Below the pieces are notes generated by a model, which saw nothing but the letters and a program-made list of their open reading frames with translations, was not told the origin of the DNA and made no database searches. Shown here in pieces: positions 25,615 to 34,802 of a stretch of DNA of 64,000 nucleotides; position 1 is the stretch's first letter, and each line of letters begins with the position of its first letter. The DNA comes from Microcella frigidaquae (GTDB lineage: Bacteria; Actinomycetota; Actinomycetes; Actinomycetales; Microbacteriaceae): contig NZ_JACHBS010000001.1 in assembly GCF_014200395.1 (NCBI RefSeq), positions 2,356,001 to 2,420,000 on the forward strand, written 5' to 3'. The position numbers and the translations under genes were made by a program.

Positions 25615-25622
25615 CGGACGCT
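25615..25622. repeat. Right copy of the IS target-site duplication
   Basis: CGGACGCT, matching 24204-24211. The 84-bp repeat resumes right after it (GCGCCGCAGAAGCGGCGG, 25623-25640) and then diverges. Confidence 0.85.
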
Positions 25623-25657
25623 GCGCCGCAGAAGCGGCGGCGCAGCAATAGGAACAG

Positions 25658-25730
25658 CGCCCCCGACAGGATTCGAACCTGCGACCCTCAGTACCGGAAA
25701 CTGATGCTCTATCCCCTGAGCTACGGAGGC
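25658..25730 (-). tRNA. tRNA-Arg (anticodon CCG)
   Basis: The minus strand folds as a tRNA: acceptor GCCTCCG with CGGGGGC, D arm AGCTCAGGGGATAGAGC, anticodon arm CAGTTTCCGGTACTG with CCG at the centre, and T arm with GGTTCGAATCC. It decodes CGG. CCA is not encoded. It stands between the IS and the transglutaminase-like gene, 35 nt beyond the 84-bp repeat remnant. Confidence 0.95.
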
Positions 25731-25784
25731 TCGTTCAGCCTAGCGGGTCTCGCGTGGGTCGCGGTGCCGTGCCAGGCTGGCGCC

Positions 25785-26642
25785 ATGTCGACCGTCGCGC
25801 CGCACGCCGAGACCGCCGCCGCGGCGACGCTCACGCGCCGGGTGAGCAGCGCCCTCGAGGCGACGCTCGGCGAGCCGACGACGATCGTGCTCGCCGTCGC
25901 GGTGGCGCACGCGCCGGGTCTCGCCCTGCAGGAGTCGTTGCGGGTCTCGCTCGACGGCTCGCCGGTCGGGGTCATCGAGACGATCGGGCCCGCGGGCACG
26001 CGCTGGCACACGGCCGCGCTGCCGGCGGGCGAGCTCGCGGTGCGCTACGAGGCCACGGCCCGCGGGCGGGCGACGCCGGCGGCGGTGCAGGATGCGGAGC
26101 GCATCCTGGCCGTGCGCCCCAGCCGCTACGTGCAATCCGACGAGCTCGCCGGCCCGCTCGTCGACGCCGCCGCGGTCGAGCGGCTCATCACGCTGCCGCC
26201 GCGCGCGCGTGTCGCGGCCGCCCGCGCCCTCACGCGCGAGCTGCTCACCTACACGCCCGGCTCGACGGCGCCGACCGACGGGCTGCCCGAGATTCTCGAG
26301 ACGGGTCAGGGGGTGTGCCGCGATTTCGCGCACCTGCTGGCCGGGCTGCTGCGCGCCACCGACCTGCCGGCGCGCGTGGTGTCGGTGTACGCGCCCGAGC
26401 TGCAGCCGATGGACTTCCATGCCGTCGTCGAGACGGTCGTCGACGACCGCTGGGTGGTGGTCGACGCGACGGGCCTCGCCCCGCGCGCGGGCATGCTGCG
26501 CATCGCGACGGGCCGCGACGCCGCCGACACGGCCTTCCTCGCTAACGACGGCTCGTCGCTGACGCTGCACCGGCTGCTCGTGCACGCCGAGGCGGATGCG
26601 CCGCTCGACGAGCAGGTCGAGGCGCTCATCGCACTCGGCTGA
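25785..26642 (+). CDS. Transglutaminase-like protease family protein
   Basis: 285 residues. The N-terminal half is beta-rich and the C-terminal half is a transglutaminase/protease core with the triad Cys178 (GQGVCRDFAHLLAGLLR), His212 (PMDFHAVVE) and Asp227 (WVVVDATGLAPR). These proteins are usually cytoplasmic cysteine proteases or peptidases of unknown target. No signal peptide. The ATG lies 6 nt after CAGGCT, so it may be leaderless. It precedes argS on the same strand but is 45 nt apart with an independent -10 box between. Confidence 0.85.
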   Translation: MSTVAPHAETAAAATLTRRVSSALEATLGEPTTIVLAVAVAHAPGLALQESLRVSLDGSPVGVIETIGPAGTRWHTAALPAGELAVRYEATARGRATPAAVQDAERILAVRPSRYVQSDELAGPLVDAAAVERLITLPPRARVAAARALTRELLTYTPGSTAPTDGLPEILETGQGVCRDFAHLLAGLLRATDLPARVVSVYAPELQPMDFHAVVETVVDDRWVVVDATGLAPRAGMLRIATGRDAADTAFLANDGSSLTLHRLLVHAEADAPLDEQVEALIALG

Positions 26643-26673
26643 GCCGCCTCGGCTGAGCCTCGCGCCGCGCCGA

Positions 26674-26679
26674 TAGGAT
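26674..26679 (+). promoter_or_regulatory. -10 box upstream of argS
   Basis: TAGGAT with an 8-nt gap before the argS GTG, predicting a 5' leader of at most 2 nt. Confidence 0.45.
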
Positions 26680-26687
26680 CGACCCTC

Positions 26688-28355
26688 GTGAACCCCGACC
26701 AGCTCGCCGCCGCCCTGCTCGCCGTCGTCGTCAGCGCGGTCGAGCGACGCGACGCGGCGGCGGCCGCGGCGCTCACCGTGGGCGACATCGCGCTCGAGCG
26801 CCCGCGCAACCGCGACCACGGCGACTGGGCGACCTCGGTCGCGCTCAAGACCGCGAAGACGGTCGGGATGCCCCCGCGCCAGTTCGCCGACGAGCTCGTG
26901 GCGGGCATCCGCGAGATCGAGGGCGTGGCGGTGGTCGACGTCGCCGGCCCGGGCTTTCTCAACATCACTCTCGACGCCGCGGCCGCGAGCGAGCTCGCCC
27001 GCACGGTCGTCGAGCAGGGCGACGCCTACGGTCACAACGAGTCGCTGCTGGGGCAGACCATCAACCTCGAGTTCGTGTCGGCCAACCCGACCGGGCCCCT
27101 GCACATCGGCCACACCCGCTGGGCGGCGCTCGGCGATTCGCTCGCCCGCGTGCTGAAGGCCAGCGGCGCGACCCTCGTCAGCGAGTTCTACGTCAACGAC
27201 GCGGGCGCGCAGATGGACGTCTTCGGCGAGTCGGTGCTCGCGGCCGCTCTCGGCGAGCCGGGCCCCGAGAACGGCTACCCGGGCGAGTACATCCAGGTGC
27301 TCGGGATGCGCGCTCTCGCCGAGCGCCCCGACCTCGCCACGCTGCCCCGCAGCGAGGCGGTCGCGATCGCGCGCGAGCTCGGCTACGGCTGGCAGCTGGA
27401 GGAGATCCGCGAGTCGCTCGCCGCCTTCAACGTGCACTTCGACGTGTGGTTCAGCGAGCGCACGCTGCACGCGATCGACACCGCGACCGGCCAGAGCCGC
27501 ATCGACGAGGCGGTCGACCGGCTGCGCGCACAGGGCCACGTGTTCGATGCCGACGACGCGATCTGGGTGCGCACGACCGACTTCGGCGACGACAAAGACC
27601 GCGTCATCAAGCGCGGCAACGGCATCTACACGTACTTCGCCGCCGACGCCGCCTACTACCTCTCGAAGAGCGACCGCGGTTTCGCCCGCAAGATCTACCT
27701 GCTCGGAGCCGACCACCACGGCTACGTGCACCGCCTGAAGGCGCTCGCGGGTGCCGCGGGCGACGACCCCGAGCGCGACATCGAGGTGCTCATCGGCCAG
27801 CTGGTGAGCATCAACGGAGCTCGCCTGTCGAAGCGGGCCGGCAACATCATCGAACTCAACGACCTGCGCGAGTGGCTCGGCACCGACGCGCTGCGCTACT
27901 CGCTCGCGCGGTACCCGGCCGACTCGCCGCTCACCCTCGACCCCGAGCTGCTGCGCAAGCGCACCAACGACAACCCGGTGTTCTACGTGCAGTACGCGCA
28001 CGCCCGCACGCACCAGGTGGCGCGCAACGCGGCCGCCTCGGGCGTCGACCGCAGCGTCTTCGGCGGAGAGCTGCTGACCGACGAGACCGAGAGCGTGCTG
28101 CTCGGCGCGCTGGCCGAGTTCCCGCGCATCGTCGCCCAGGCGGCCGTGCTGCGCGAGCCGCACCGGGTCGCCCGCTACCTGGAGGAGCTCGCTGCCTCGT
28201 ACCACCGCTGGTACGACACCTGCCGGGTCACCCCGCAGGGCGACGAGCCGGTCGGGCCGATCCACGCCACGCGCCTGTGGCTCAACGACGCCGCCGGCCA
28301 GGTGCTGCGCAACGGCTTGAGCCTGCTCGGCGTCTCCGCTCCCGAACGGATGTGA
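26688..28355 (+). CDS. argS: Arginyl-tRNA synthetase
   Basis: 555 residues, class Ia. The ATP-binding HIGH is in SANPTGPLHIGHTRWAALGD, and the KMSK equivalent is LSKRAGNIIELNDL. The N-terminal tRNA D-loop binding domain (about 1-110) and the C-terminal DALR anticodon domain are both present. It charges tRNA-Arg, one isoacceptor of which lies about 1 kb upstream. GTG start. The next gene starts 2 nt after the stop, implying co-transcription; no lysA follows directly as it does in corynebacteria, since two genes intervene. Confidence 0.97.
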   Translation: MNPDQLAAALLAVVVSAVERRDAAAAAALTVGDIALERPRNRDHGDWATSVALKTAKTVGMPPRQFADELVAGIREIEGVAVVDVAGPGFLNITLDAAAASELARTVVEQGDAYGHNESLLGQTINLEFVSANPTGPLHIGHTRWAALGDSLARVLKASGATLVSEFYVNDAGAQMDVFGESVLAAALGEPGPENGYPGEYIQVLGMRALAERPDLATLPRSEAVAIARELGYGWQLEEIRESLAAFNVHFDVWFSERTLHAIDTATGQSRIDEAVDRLRAQGHVFDADDAIWVRTTDFGDDKDRVIKRGNGIYTYFAADAAYYLSKSDRGFARKIYLLGADHHGYVHRLKALAGAAGDDPERDIEVLIGQLVSINGARLSKRAGNIIELNDLREWLGTDALRYSLARYPADSPLTLDPELLRKRTNDNPVFYVQYAHARTHQVARNAAASGVDRSVFGGELLTDETESVLLGALAEFPRIVAQAAVLREPHRVARYLEELAASYHRWYDTCRVTPQGDEPVGPIHATRLWLNDAAGQVLRNGLSLLGVSAPERM

Positions 28356-28357
28356 CC

Positions 28358-29242
28358 ATGGCCGACCCGACCGCGAGCGACCCGACGCGCGAAGCCGGGA
28401 CGCCGCCCGATGTCCCCGAGGCCGGCGCGCCCGAGGCCGGCACCGCCGAGGCCGAGGCGGTCGCCGCCGCGCCCGCTCCCGCCCGCCCGCGCCGCCGCGG
28501 TCTCATCGCCGCGATCGTCGTGGTGGGCGTCGTCGCAGTGCTCGGTGTCGCGGCCGTGATCGCCGAGAACGTCGCGCGCGCGCAGGCGCAGGCGCTGATC
28601 GCCGAGCAGGTGCGCCAGTCGTTGCAGCTCGAGGCGGAGCATCCGGTGGATGTCGCGATCGAGGGCGGCCCCGTGCTGCTGCAGGCCATCGGAGGCGAGC
28701 TCGAGCGCGTCGTCGTCGCGGTGCCCGACCTGGCCGTCGGCGAGCTGCGCGGAGACCTCTCGCTCGTCGTCGAAGGCACGCCGCTCGACCCGACGCAGCC
28801 GACCGACGCGGTGCAGGCGGTCTTCGAGGTCTCCGAGGCCGATGTCGCGGCCGTCGTCGGCGCTCTCTCCGGCGCGATCGCCACCGATGTGCGCCTCGAC
28901 GAGCGCGAGGTCCGCTTCGAAGTCGGCTTCGACCTCTTCGGGGTGCCGTTCACGATCGGCCTCGGCCTGACCCCGACCGTCGAGGACGGTGAACTGCTGT
29001 TCACACCCTCGAGCGTGGTGCTCGGCGACGAGCGCCTTCCCGTCGACGACCTGCAGGAGCAGTTCGGGGGCATCGTCGACCCGCTGCTCGCCGGCCAGCG
29101 GTTCTGCGTCGCGCAGTACCTGCCCCGGGCGCTCGAGCTGACGGCCGTGCAGGTCGGCGACGAGCAGCTGGTCGTCGTGCTGCAGGCCGCCGACGTCGCG
29201 CTCGACGGCCCCGAGTTCTCGACCCTCGGCACCTGCGGGTAG
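28358..29242 (+). CDS. DUF2993/LmeA-like membrane-anchored lipid-binding protein
   Basis: 294 residues. A long Pro/Glu/Ala-rich cytoplasmic N-terminus and ARPRRRG basic patch precede one TM helix (about 49-70). The exported part is beta-rich (VDVAIEGGPVLLQAIGGELERVVVAV and the repeated F-x-V-x-F patterns), as in the mycobacterial LmeA family that binds phospholipid and is involved in lipoglycan maturation. Two Cys (RFCVAQ, TLGTCG) are near the C-terminus. It starts 2 nt after argS. The lipoglycan role is inference. Confidence 0.75.
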   Translation: MADPTASDPTREAGTPPDVPEAGAPEAGTAEAEAVAAAPAPARPRRRGLIAAIVVVGVVAVLGVAAVIAENVARAQAQALIAEQVRQSLQLEAEHPVDVAIEGGPVLLQAIGGELERVVVAVPDLAVGELRGDLSLVVEGTPLDPTQPTDAVQAVFEVSEADVAAVVGALSGAIATDVRLDEREVRFEVGFDLFGVPFTIGLGLTPTVEDGELLFTPSSVVLGDERLPVDDLQEQFGGIVDPLLAGQRFCVAQYLPRALELTAVQVGDEQLVVVLQAADVALDGPEFSTLGTCG

Positions 29243-29266
29243 CGGCGCGCACCGCTCGGGCCCTAT

Positions 29267-30640
29267 TCAGACCGGCAGCGTCATGCCCTGCTCGGCGACG
29301 ATCGCCTCGCGCCCCAGCTCGTCGGCGATGCGCCGCCGCAGCCGGTCGAGCGACTCCGGCTCGCCGTGGTTCAGCACGATCCGTGTCGACGCCCCGAGGC
29401 CGGGTCGCAACCAGTCGATGATCGCGTCGGCGTCGGCGTGCGCCGACATGCTGCTGAGCTGCACCACCTCGGCGCGGATCGGACGATCGCGGCCGAAGAT
29501 GCGCAGGTGGTCCTCGCCGGCCGCGAGCGCGGCGCCGCGGGTCCCGGCCGCCTGGTAGCCGGTGAGCAGGATCGCGTTCGCCGGGTCGTCGCCGTAGGCG
29601 AGGAGGTGGTGCAGCACCCGCCCGCCGGTCAGCATGCCGCTCGCCGAGATGATCACCATGGGGCCGCCGCGCAGGTTCAGCAGCTTCGAATCGTCCACAG
29701 TGCGCACCATGCGCGCCACGTCCTGCATCGCGTCGTAGTCGTCGTCCGCGATCCGCAGCTCATCGCGGTGCGCCCGGTAGATCGCCGTCGCGTCGACCGC
29801 CATCGGGCTGTTCAGGTAGATCGGAGCGTCGGGAATCGCCTCCCGCCGCCGCAGCCGGGCGAGCAGGAGCAGCAGCGCCTGCGCCCGGCCGACCGCGAAC
29901 GCGGGAATGATCACGACGCCACTGCGGCGCAGCACGCGGTCGACGACCGCGCCGAGCTCAGCCTCGGGGTCGACGTGGGGGTGCGCGCGGTCGCCGTAGG
30001 TCGACTCGACGACGACGACATCGGCGGGCTCGAGCGGCCGGGGCGGCTGCATGAGCAGGTCGTCCATGCGACCGAGGTCGCCCGAGAAGTGCACCGAGCG
30101 TCCGCCGTGCTGCAGCCGCACCTGCGCCGCGCCGAGGATGTGCCCGGCGGGGAGCCAGGTCGCCGTCGGGGCGTCGGGCCCCGCGCCGAGCGGCACCGCG
30201 ACGTCGGTCGGGTGGCGCGTCACACGCTGCAGGGCGAGCTCCGCATCCTGCGCCGTGTACAGCGGGGTCGGATGCTCGTGCTTCGAGTAACCCTTCTTCC
30301 GGGCGTGCTCGGCCTCCTCCTCGAGAAGGTGCGCCGAGTCGGGCAGCAGCAGACCCAGCAGTTCAGCCGTGCCCGCCGTCGCCCGGATCGGGCCCGCGTA
30401 GCCGTCGCGCACCAGCGCCGGCAGGTAGCCGCTGTGGTCGAGGTGCGCGTGGGTGAGCACGACCTCGTCGATGCTCGCCGGCGGCACCGGAAAGGGCGCG
30501 CGGTTGCGCAGCCGCAGCGTCTTCCAACCCTGGAAGAGCCCGCAGTCGACGAGCACCCGTCGCCCGCCGGCCTCCGCGACCGTGCGCGAGCCGGTGACCG
30601 TCTCGGCCGCCCCCCAGAACTGCAGCGTCATGTCCGACAT
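29267..30640 (-). CDS. Metallo-beta-lactamase/beta-CASP RNA exonuclease-like protein
   Basis: 457 residues. The zinc motif HxHxDH is in LTHAHLDHSGYLPAL, followed by HFSGDLGR, and the beta-CASP motifs B and C are in IISASGMLTGGRVLHHL and SSMSAHADADAIIDWL. This architecture belongs to the CPSF/YSH1-like KH-less RNA nucleases. GGGAGG lies 5 nt upstream of the chosen ATG; a second ATG is three codons in. It is convergent with the DUF2993 gene and divergent from lysA. Confidence 0.9.
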   Translation of the reverse strand: MSDMTLQFWGAAETVTGSRTVAEAGGRRVLVDCGLFQGWKTLRLRNRAPFPVPPASIDEVVLTHAHLDHSGYLPALVRDGYAGPIRATAGTAELLGLLLPDSAHLLEEEAEHARKKGYSKHEHPTPLYTAQDAELALQRVTRHPTDVAVPLGAGPDAPTATWLPAGHILGAAQVRLQHGGRSVHFSGDLGRMDDLLMQPPRPLEPADVVVVESTYGDRAHPHVDPEAELGAVVDRVLRRSGVVIIPAFAVGRAQALLLLLARLRRREAIPDAPIYLNSPMAVDATAIYRAHRDELRIADDDYDAMQDVARMVRTVDDSKLLNLRGGPMVIISASGMLTGGRVLHHLLAYGDDPANAILLTGYQAAGTRGAALAAGEDHLRIFGRDRPIRAEVVQLSSMSAHADADAIIDWLRPGLGASTRIVLNHGEPESLDRLRRRIADELGREAIVAEQGMTLPV

Positions 30641-30740
30641 GCCGACCTCCCGCTCTGCGCCGCCGTCGCGCGCCCGACGCGAGTCTGCTCGCCTCCGTCG
30701 GCGAGCGCCAGGGGCGAATGGCCCGGAGGGGCGCGGCGCC

Positions 30741-30820
30741 GCGCGCGGCACCCCCGCAGAAATCGCCCTGCTGCGCGCGGCACCCTGCGCATAAATCGCC
30801 GCGTCGCGCGCGGCTAAACT
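30741..30820. repeat. Imperfect 32-33 bp triple repeat upstream of lysA
   Basis: GCGCGCGGC recurs at 30741, 30773 and 30806; the first two copies continue GCACCC...AAATCGCC. The last copy runs into TAAACT, the best -10 candidate for lysA. The interval 30641-30932 has no ORF that I can support; its other content is this array and two leader hairpins. Confidence 0.5.
30815..30820 (+). promoter_or_regulatory. -10 box of the probable lysA-hom-thrC-thrB promoter
   Basis: TAAACT. Transcription from about 30827 would give a leader of about 105 nt, unlike the leaderless genes elsewhere in the window. No good -35 hexamer is seen. Confidence 0.45.
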
Positions 30821-30824
30821 GGCT

Positions 30825-30898
30825 CCGGCTTCAGGAACCAAGCCGGGTTCGCTCGCCTCACCCTCCCTGTCGCACCGGCTGCCGCACCGCGCGGCAGC
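30825..30898 (+). promoter_or_regulatory. Two hairpins in the lysA leader
   Basis: CCGGCTT/AAGCCGG (30825-30831, 30840-30846) with an 8-nt loop, and GCTGCCGC/GCGGCAGC (30878-30885, 30891-30898) with a 5-nt loop, both perfect. They occupy most of the leader before the ribosome binding site. Attenuation or RNA stability are possible; I see no lysine-riboswitch core or leader peptide. Confidence 0.45.
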
Positions 30899-30932
30899 AC
30901 GTCCGCCATCGAACGCCGTCGTGAGGTCGTCC

Positions 30933-32381
30933 GTGTCCGCCAACCCGCTCGCCCCGTCGTGGCTCGCGCCTCCGGCCGATGCCGCGGCGCTGCCCGCGCA
31001 CGTGTGGCCGGCGAGCGCCCATCGCGCAGCCGACGGCGCCATCACGCTCGGGGGCGTGCCGCTCACGGCGCTCGCCGCCGAGCACGGCACCCCGCTCTAC
31101 GTGATCGATGAGGCGGATGCCCGCGCCCGCGCCGCCCGCACCCGGGCCGCGTTCGCCGCGGCTGCCGAGCGTCACGGCACGCGCGCCACCGTCTACTACG
31201 CCAGCAAGGCGTTCCTCAGCGGAGAGGTTGCCCGCTGGATGGTCGGGGCCGGCCTCAACCTCGACGTGGCCAGCGGCGGAGAGCTCGCGGTCGCGCTCGC
31301 CGCCGGCGTCGAGCCCGCCCGTCTCGGGCTGCACGGCAACAACAAGTCGCTGGCCGAGATCGACCGGGCCGTCGCGGCCGGGATCGGCGCGATCGTCATC
31401 GACTCGCTCCTCGAGGTCGAGCGGGTGGCGGCCGCGGCGGAGCGCCACGGCCGGGTGCAGCCGGTGCGTCTGCGCATCAACTCGGGCGTGCACGCCCACA
31501 CCCACGAGTACCTCGCCACGGCCCGGGAAGACCAGAAGTTCGGCATCCCGCTCGCCGACGCGCCCGACGCAGTCGCCGCGATCCGCGCGCACGAGAGCCT
31601 GTCGTTCCTCGGCCTGCACTCGCACATCGGCTCGCAGATCTTCGCCGTCGACGGCTTCCTCGAGGCCGCCCGCCGGTTGCTCGCCCTGCACGCCGAGCTG
31701 CGCGCCGGAGGAGAGGTGCCCGAGCTCAACCTCGGCGGCGGCTTCGGCATCGCCTACGTCGAGTCGGACGAGGCGCCCGCGATCGAGCAGGTCGCCGACG
31801 CGCTGGTCGAGGCGGTCGCGGGGGTGTGCGGTGAGCTGGGCATCCCGATGCCGCGCATCGCCGTCGAACCGGGCCGCACCATCATCGGCCCCGCCGGCGT
31901 GACGCTCTACGCCGTGGGCACGCTCAAGGACGTCGTCGTCGCGCTCGACGAGCAGACCTCGGCCGTACGCCGCTACCTCAGCGTTGACGGCGGCATGAGC
32001 GACAACGCCCGCCCCGCGCTGTACAGCGCCGACTACTCGGTCGCGCTCGCCTCGCGGGCCTCGGATGCGGAGCCGGTGCTCGTCCGCGTGGCGGGCAAGC
32101 ACTGCGAGAGCGGCGACATCGTCGTGCGCGACGCCTATCTGCCCGCCGACGTCGGGCCCGGCGACCTGGTGGCCGTGCCCGCGACGGGCGCTTACTGCTT
32201 CTCGCTCGCCAGCAACTACAACTATCTGGCGCGGCCCGCCGTCGTCGCGGTGCGCGACGGCGCCGCCCGCGTCATCGTGCGCGGCGAGACCGAGGCCGAC
32301 CTCCTGCGCCGCGATACCCTCTTGACTCCCACCCCCGCCGTCGCTCCCGCGGCGGACGCTCACCCGAGCCCGCTCTCCTGA
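30933..32381 (+). CDS. lysA: Diaminopimelate decarboxylase
   Basis: 482 residues. A fold-III PLP enzyme: the PLP lysine is Lys92 in YYASKAFLS, the phosphate-binding LNLGGGFGIAY and EPGRTIIGPAG segments, HSHIGSQIF, and the substrate-side KHCESGDIV motif are present. It makes lysine from meso-diaminopimelate. I prefer the GTG of MSANPLAPSW because GAGG lies 6 nt upstream; an in-frame GTG 12 nt earlier is possible. It begins a cluster of aspartate-family biosynthesis genes, with hom 16 nt downstream. Confidence 0.95.
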   Translation: MSANPLAPSWLAPPADAAALPAHVWPASAHRAADGAITLGGVPLTALAAEHGTPLYVIDEADARARAARTRAAFAAAAERHGTRATVYYASKAFLSGEVARWMVGAGLNLDVASGGELAVALAAGVEPARLGLHGNNKSLAEIDRAVAAGIGAIVIDSLLEVERVAAAAERHGRVQPVRLRINSGVHAHTHEYLATAREDQKFGIPLADAPDAVAAIRAHESLSFLGLHSHIGSQIFAVDGFLEAARRLLALHAELRAGGEVPELNLGGGFGIAYVESDEAPAIEQVADALVEAVAGVCGELGIPMPRIAVEPGRTIIGPAGVTLYAVGTLKDVVVALDEQTSAVRRYLSVDGGMSDNARPALYSADYSVALASRASDAEPVLVRVAGKHCESGDIVVRDAYLPADVGPGDLVAVPATGAYCFSLASNYNYLARPAVVAVRDGAARVIVRGETEADLLRRDTLLTPTPAVAPAADAHPSPLS

Positions 32382-32397
32382 GAGGACCCATCCCGCC

Positions 32398-33720
32398 GTG
32401 ATCGACTACCGACCCCTCCGCGTCGCCGTGCTCGGCGCCGGCAGCGTCGGCGCCCAGGTCGCCGACCAGCTGCTGACGCATCGCGATGAGCTCGCCGCCC
32501 GCATCGGCGCCGGGCTCGAGCTGATCGGCGTCGCCGTCCGCGACCTCGACGCCCCGCGCGACACCGCGATCCCGCGCGAGCTGCTCACCACCGACGCCGA
32601 GACGCTCATCGTGGGAGCCGACATCGTCGTCGAGCTCATGGGCGGCCTCGAGCCGGCCCGCACGCTGATCCTGCAGGCTCTCGCTTCCGGCGCGGACGTG
32701 GTCACCGCCAACAAGGCGCTGCTCGCCACGCACGGCCCCGAGCTCTTCGAGGCTGCCGCGCAGGTCGGCGCGCAGCTCTACTACGAGGCGGCCGTCGGCG
32801 GCGCGATCCCGATCATCCGCCCGCTGCGCGACTCGCTCGCGGGCGACCGCGTGCAGCGCATCCTCGGCATCGTCAACGGCACGACGAACTTCATCCTCGA
32901 CCGCATGGATAGCCACGGGGAGTCGATGGAGGAGGCGCTCGCGACGGCCACCGCCCTCGGGTACGCCGAGGCCGACCCGACCGCCGACGTCGGCGGCTAC
33001 GACGCGGCGCAGAAGGCCGCGATCCTGGCCAGCCTTGCCTTCCACACCCTGGTGCCGGCCGAGGCGGTGCACCGCGAGGGAATCACGGACATCACCCTCG
33101 AGCAGGTGGTCGCCGCCCGCAAGGCCGGGTACGTCGTCAAGCTGCTCGCCATCTGCGAGCTGCTCGACGACCCGGTGACGGGCAAGCCCGGCGTTCTTGC
33201 GCGCGTGCACCCCGCGCTCGTCCCGCTCGCGCACCCGCTCGCCGCGGTGCACGGCGCCAACAACGCCATCTTCGTCGAGGCCGAGGCCGCCGGTCCGCTC
33301 ATGTTCTACGGCGCCGGGGCGGGCGGCATCCAGACCGCGTCGGCCGTGCTCGGCGACGTGGTCTCGGCGGCCCGTCGGCATGTCGTCGGCGGCCCCGGCG
33401 TGGCCGAGAGCACGCACGCCGACCTGCCGGTGCTGCCCATCAGCGCGGCGACCACGCGCTACCAGATCTCGCTGACGGTCGCCGACGAGCCGGGCGTTCT
33501 CGCGACGGTCGCCGGCATCCTGCAGCAGCACGGCGTCTCGGTGGAGACGATTCAGCAGGCCGTCTCCGCGCCCGTCGGCTCGGGCTCGGTCGGCGAGGCT
33601 ACCCTGGTCATCGGCACGCACGAAGCGGTCGAAGCCGATCTGGCCGCGACCGTCGCGGCCCTGAGCAGCAGCAGCGTCGTCACCGCGGTGACGAGCGTTC
33701 TGCGAGGAGAAGGACTCTGA
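32398..33720 (+). CDS. hom: Homoserine dehydrogenase
   Basis: 440 residues. NAD(P)-binding [18 protein letters not shown], the catalytic-domain pattern [17 protein letters not shown] and [11 protein letters not shown], and the substrate region [19 protein letters not shown]-terminal ACT domain (about 355-430, [22 protein letters not shown]) suggests feedback control by threonine as in corynebacteria. It reduces aspartate semialdehyde to homoserine, feeding thrC/thrB here and metX/metY at the start of the window. Its stop overlaps the thrC start (TGATG). Confidence 0.97.
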   Translation: MIDYRPLRVAVLGAGSVGAQVADQLLTHRDELAARIGAGLELIGVAVRDLDAPRDTAIPRELLTTDAETLIVGADIVVELMGGLEPARTLILQALASGADVVTANKALLATHGPELFEAAAQVGAQLYYEAAVGGAIPIIRPLRDSLAGDRVQRILGIVNGTTNFILDRMDSHGESMEEALATATALGYAEADPTADVGGYDAAQKAAILASLAFHTLVPAEAVHREGITDITLEQVVAARKAGYVVKLLAICELLDDPVTGKPGVLARVHPALVPLAHPLAAVHGANNAIFVEAEAAGPLMFYGAGAGGIQTASAVLGDVVSAARRHVVGGPGVAESTHADLPVLPISAATTRYQISLTVADEPGVLATVAGILQQHGVSVETIQQAVSAPVGSGSVGEATLVIGTHEAVEADLAATVAALSSSSVVTAVTSVLRGEGL

Positions 33721-34802
33721 TGGCGCACCAGTGGCGCGGGCTCCTGCACGAGTACCGCGATCGTCTCGACGTCAGCGACGCGACCCCGATCATCACCCTG
33801 GGGGAGGGCGGCACGCCGCTGATCCCCGCCCGCTTTCTCAGCGAGCGCACCGGTGCCCGGGTGTTCGTGAAGTACGAGGGCATGAACCCGACCGGGTCGT
33901 TCAAGGATCGCGGCATGACGATGGCGATCTCGAAGGCCGTCGAGCACGGTGCGAAGGCCGTCATCTGCGCCTCGACCGGCAACACCTCGGCCTCGGCCGC
34001 CGCCTACGCGACCCACGCCGGCATCACCGCCGCGGTGCTCGTGCCCGAGGGCAAGATCTCGATGGGCAAGCTCAGCCAGGCCGTCGCCCACAAGGCCGAG
34101 ATCATCCAGATCGAGGGCAACTTCGACGACTGCCTCGACATCGCCCGCGACCTGTCGGCGAACTACCCGGTGCACCTCGTCAACTCGGTGAACCCCGACC
34201 GCATCGAGGGCCAGAAGACGGCCGCGTTCGAGGTCGTCGAGGTGCTCGGTGATGCGCCCGACTTCCACATCCTCCCCGTCGGCAACGCCGGCAACTACAC
34301 CGCCTACCACCGCGGGTACCGCGAGGAGCTCGACCGCGGTGTCACCACGAAGCTGCCGCGCATGTTCGGCTTCCAGGCGGCCGGCAGCGCCCCGATCGTG
34401 CTCGGCGAGCCGGTGAAGAAGCCGGAGACCATCGCGAGCGCCATCCGCATCGGCAACCCGGCGTCATGGGAGCTCGCGCTGGCCGCCCGGGACGACAGCA
34501 ACGGCTTCTTCGGCGCCATCAGCGACGAGGGCATCCTCGTCGCCCACCGCCTGCTCTCGCAGGAGGTCGGCATCTTCGTCGAGCCCGCGTCGGCGATCTC
34601 GGTCGCCGGCCTGCTCGAGCGGGCCGAGGCCGGCGCGATCCCCGCGGGATCGACCGTCGTGCTCACGGTCACCGGGCACGGTCTGAAGGACCCGCAGTGG
34701 GCCCTCCGCCGCGAAGACGGCTCCGAGGTCTCGCCGACGGTCGTGCCGGTCGACACCGCCGAGGTCGCCTCGGTGCTGGGGCTGCAGAGGGTCGGCGCGT
34801 GA
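33720..34802 (+). CDS. thrC: Threonine synthase
   Basis: 360 residues, the short class of threonine synthase. The PLP lysine is Lys62 in [28 protein letters not shown] and the [14 protein letters not shown] phosphate-binding segments are intact. It converts O-phosphohomoserine to threonine, the step after ThrB. Start and stop overlaps with hom (1 bp) and thrB (4 bp) indicate translational coupling of all three genes. Confidence 0.97.
   Translation: MAHQWRGLLHEYRDRLDVSDATPIITLGEGGTPLIPARFLSERTGARVFVKYEGMNPTGSFKDRGMTMAISKAVEHGAKAVICASTGNTSASAAAYATHAGITAAVLVPEGKISMGKLSQAVAHKAEIIQIEGNFDDCLDIARDLSANYPVHLVNSVNPDRIEGQKTAAFEVVEVLGDAPDFHILPVGNAGNYTAYHRGYREELDRGVTTKLPRMFGFQAAGSAPIVLGEPVKKPETIASAIRIGNPASWELALAARDDSNGFFGAISDEGILVAHRLLSQEVGIFVEPASAISVAGLLERAEAGAIPAGSTVVLTVTGHGLKDPQWALRREDGSEVSPTVVPVDTAEVASVLGLQRVGA

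Noticed and set aside
25658-25730. tRNA-Arg as attachment site of an integrated element
   Set aside because: I see no integrase gene and no second copy of the tRNA 3' end; the adjacent IS explains the local mobile DNA.
30821-30932. Lysine riboswitch or T-box upstream of lysA
   Set aside because: The leader is about 105 nt, too short for the lysine riboswitch core, and there is no T-box sequence or specifier loop.
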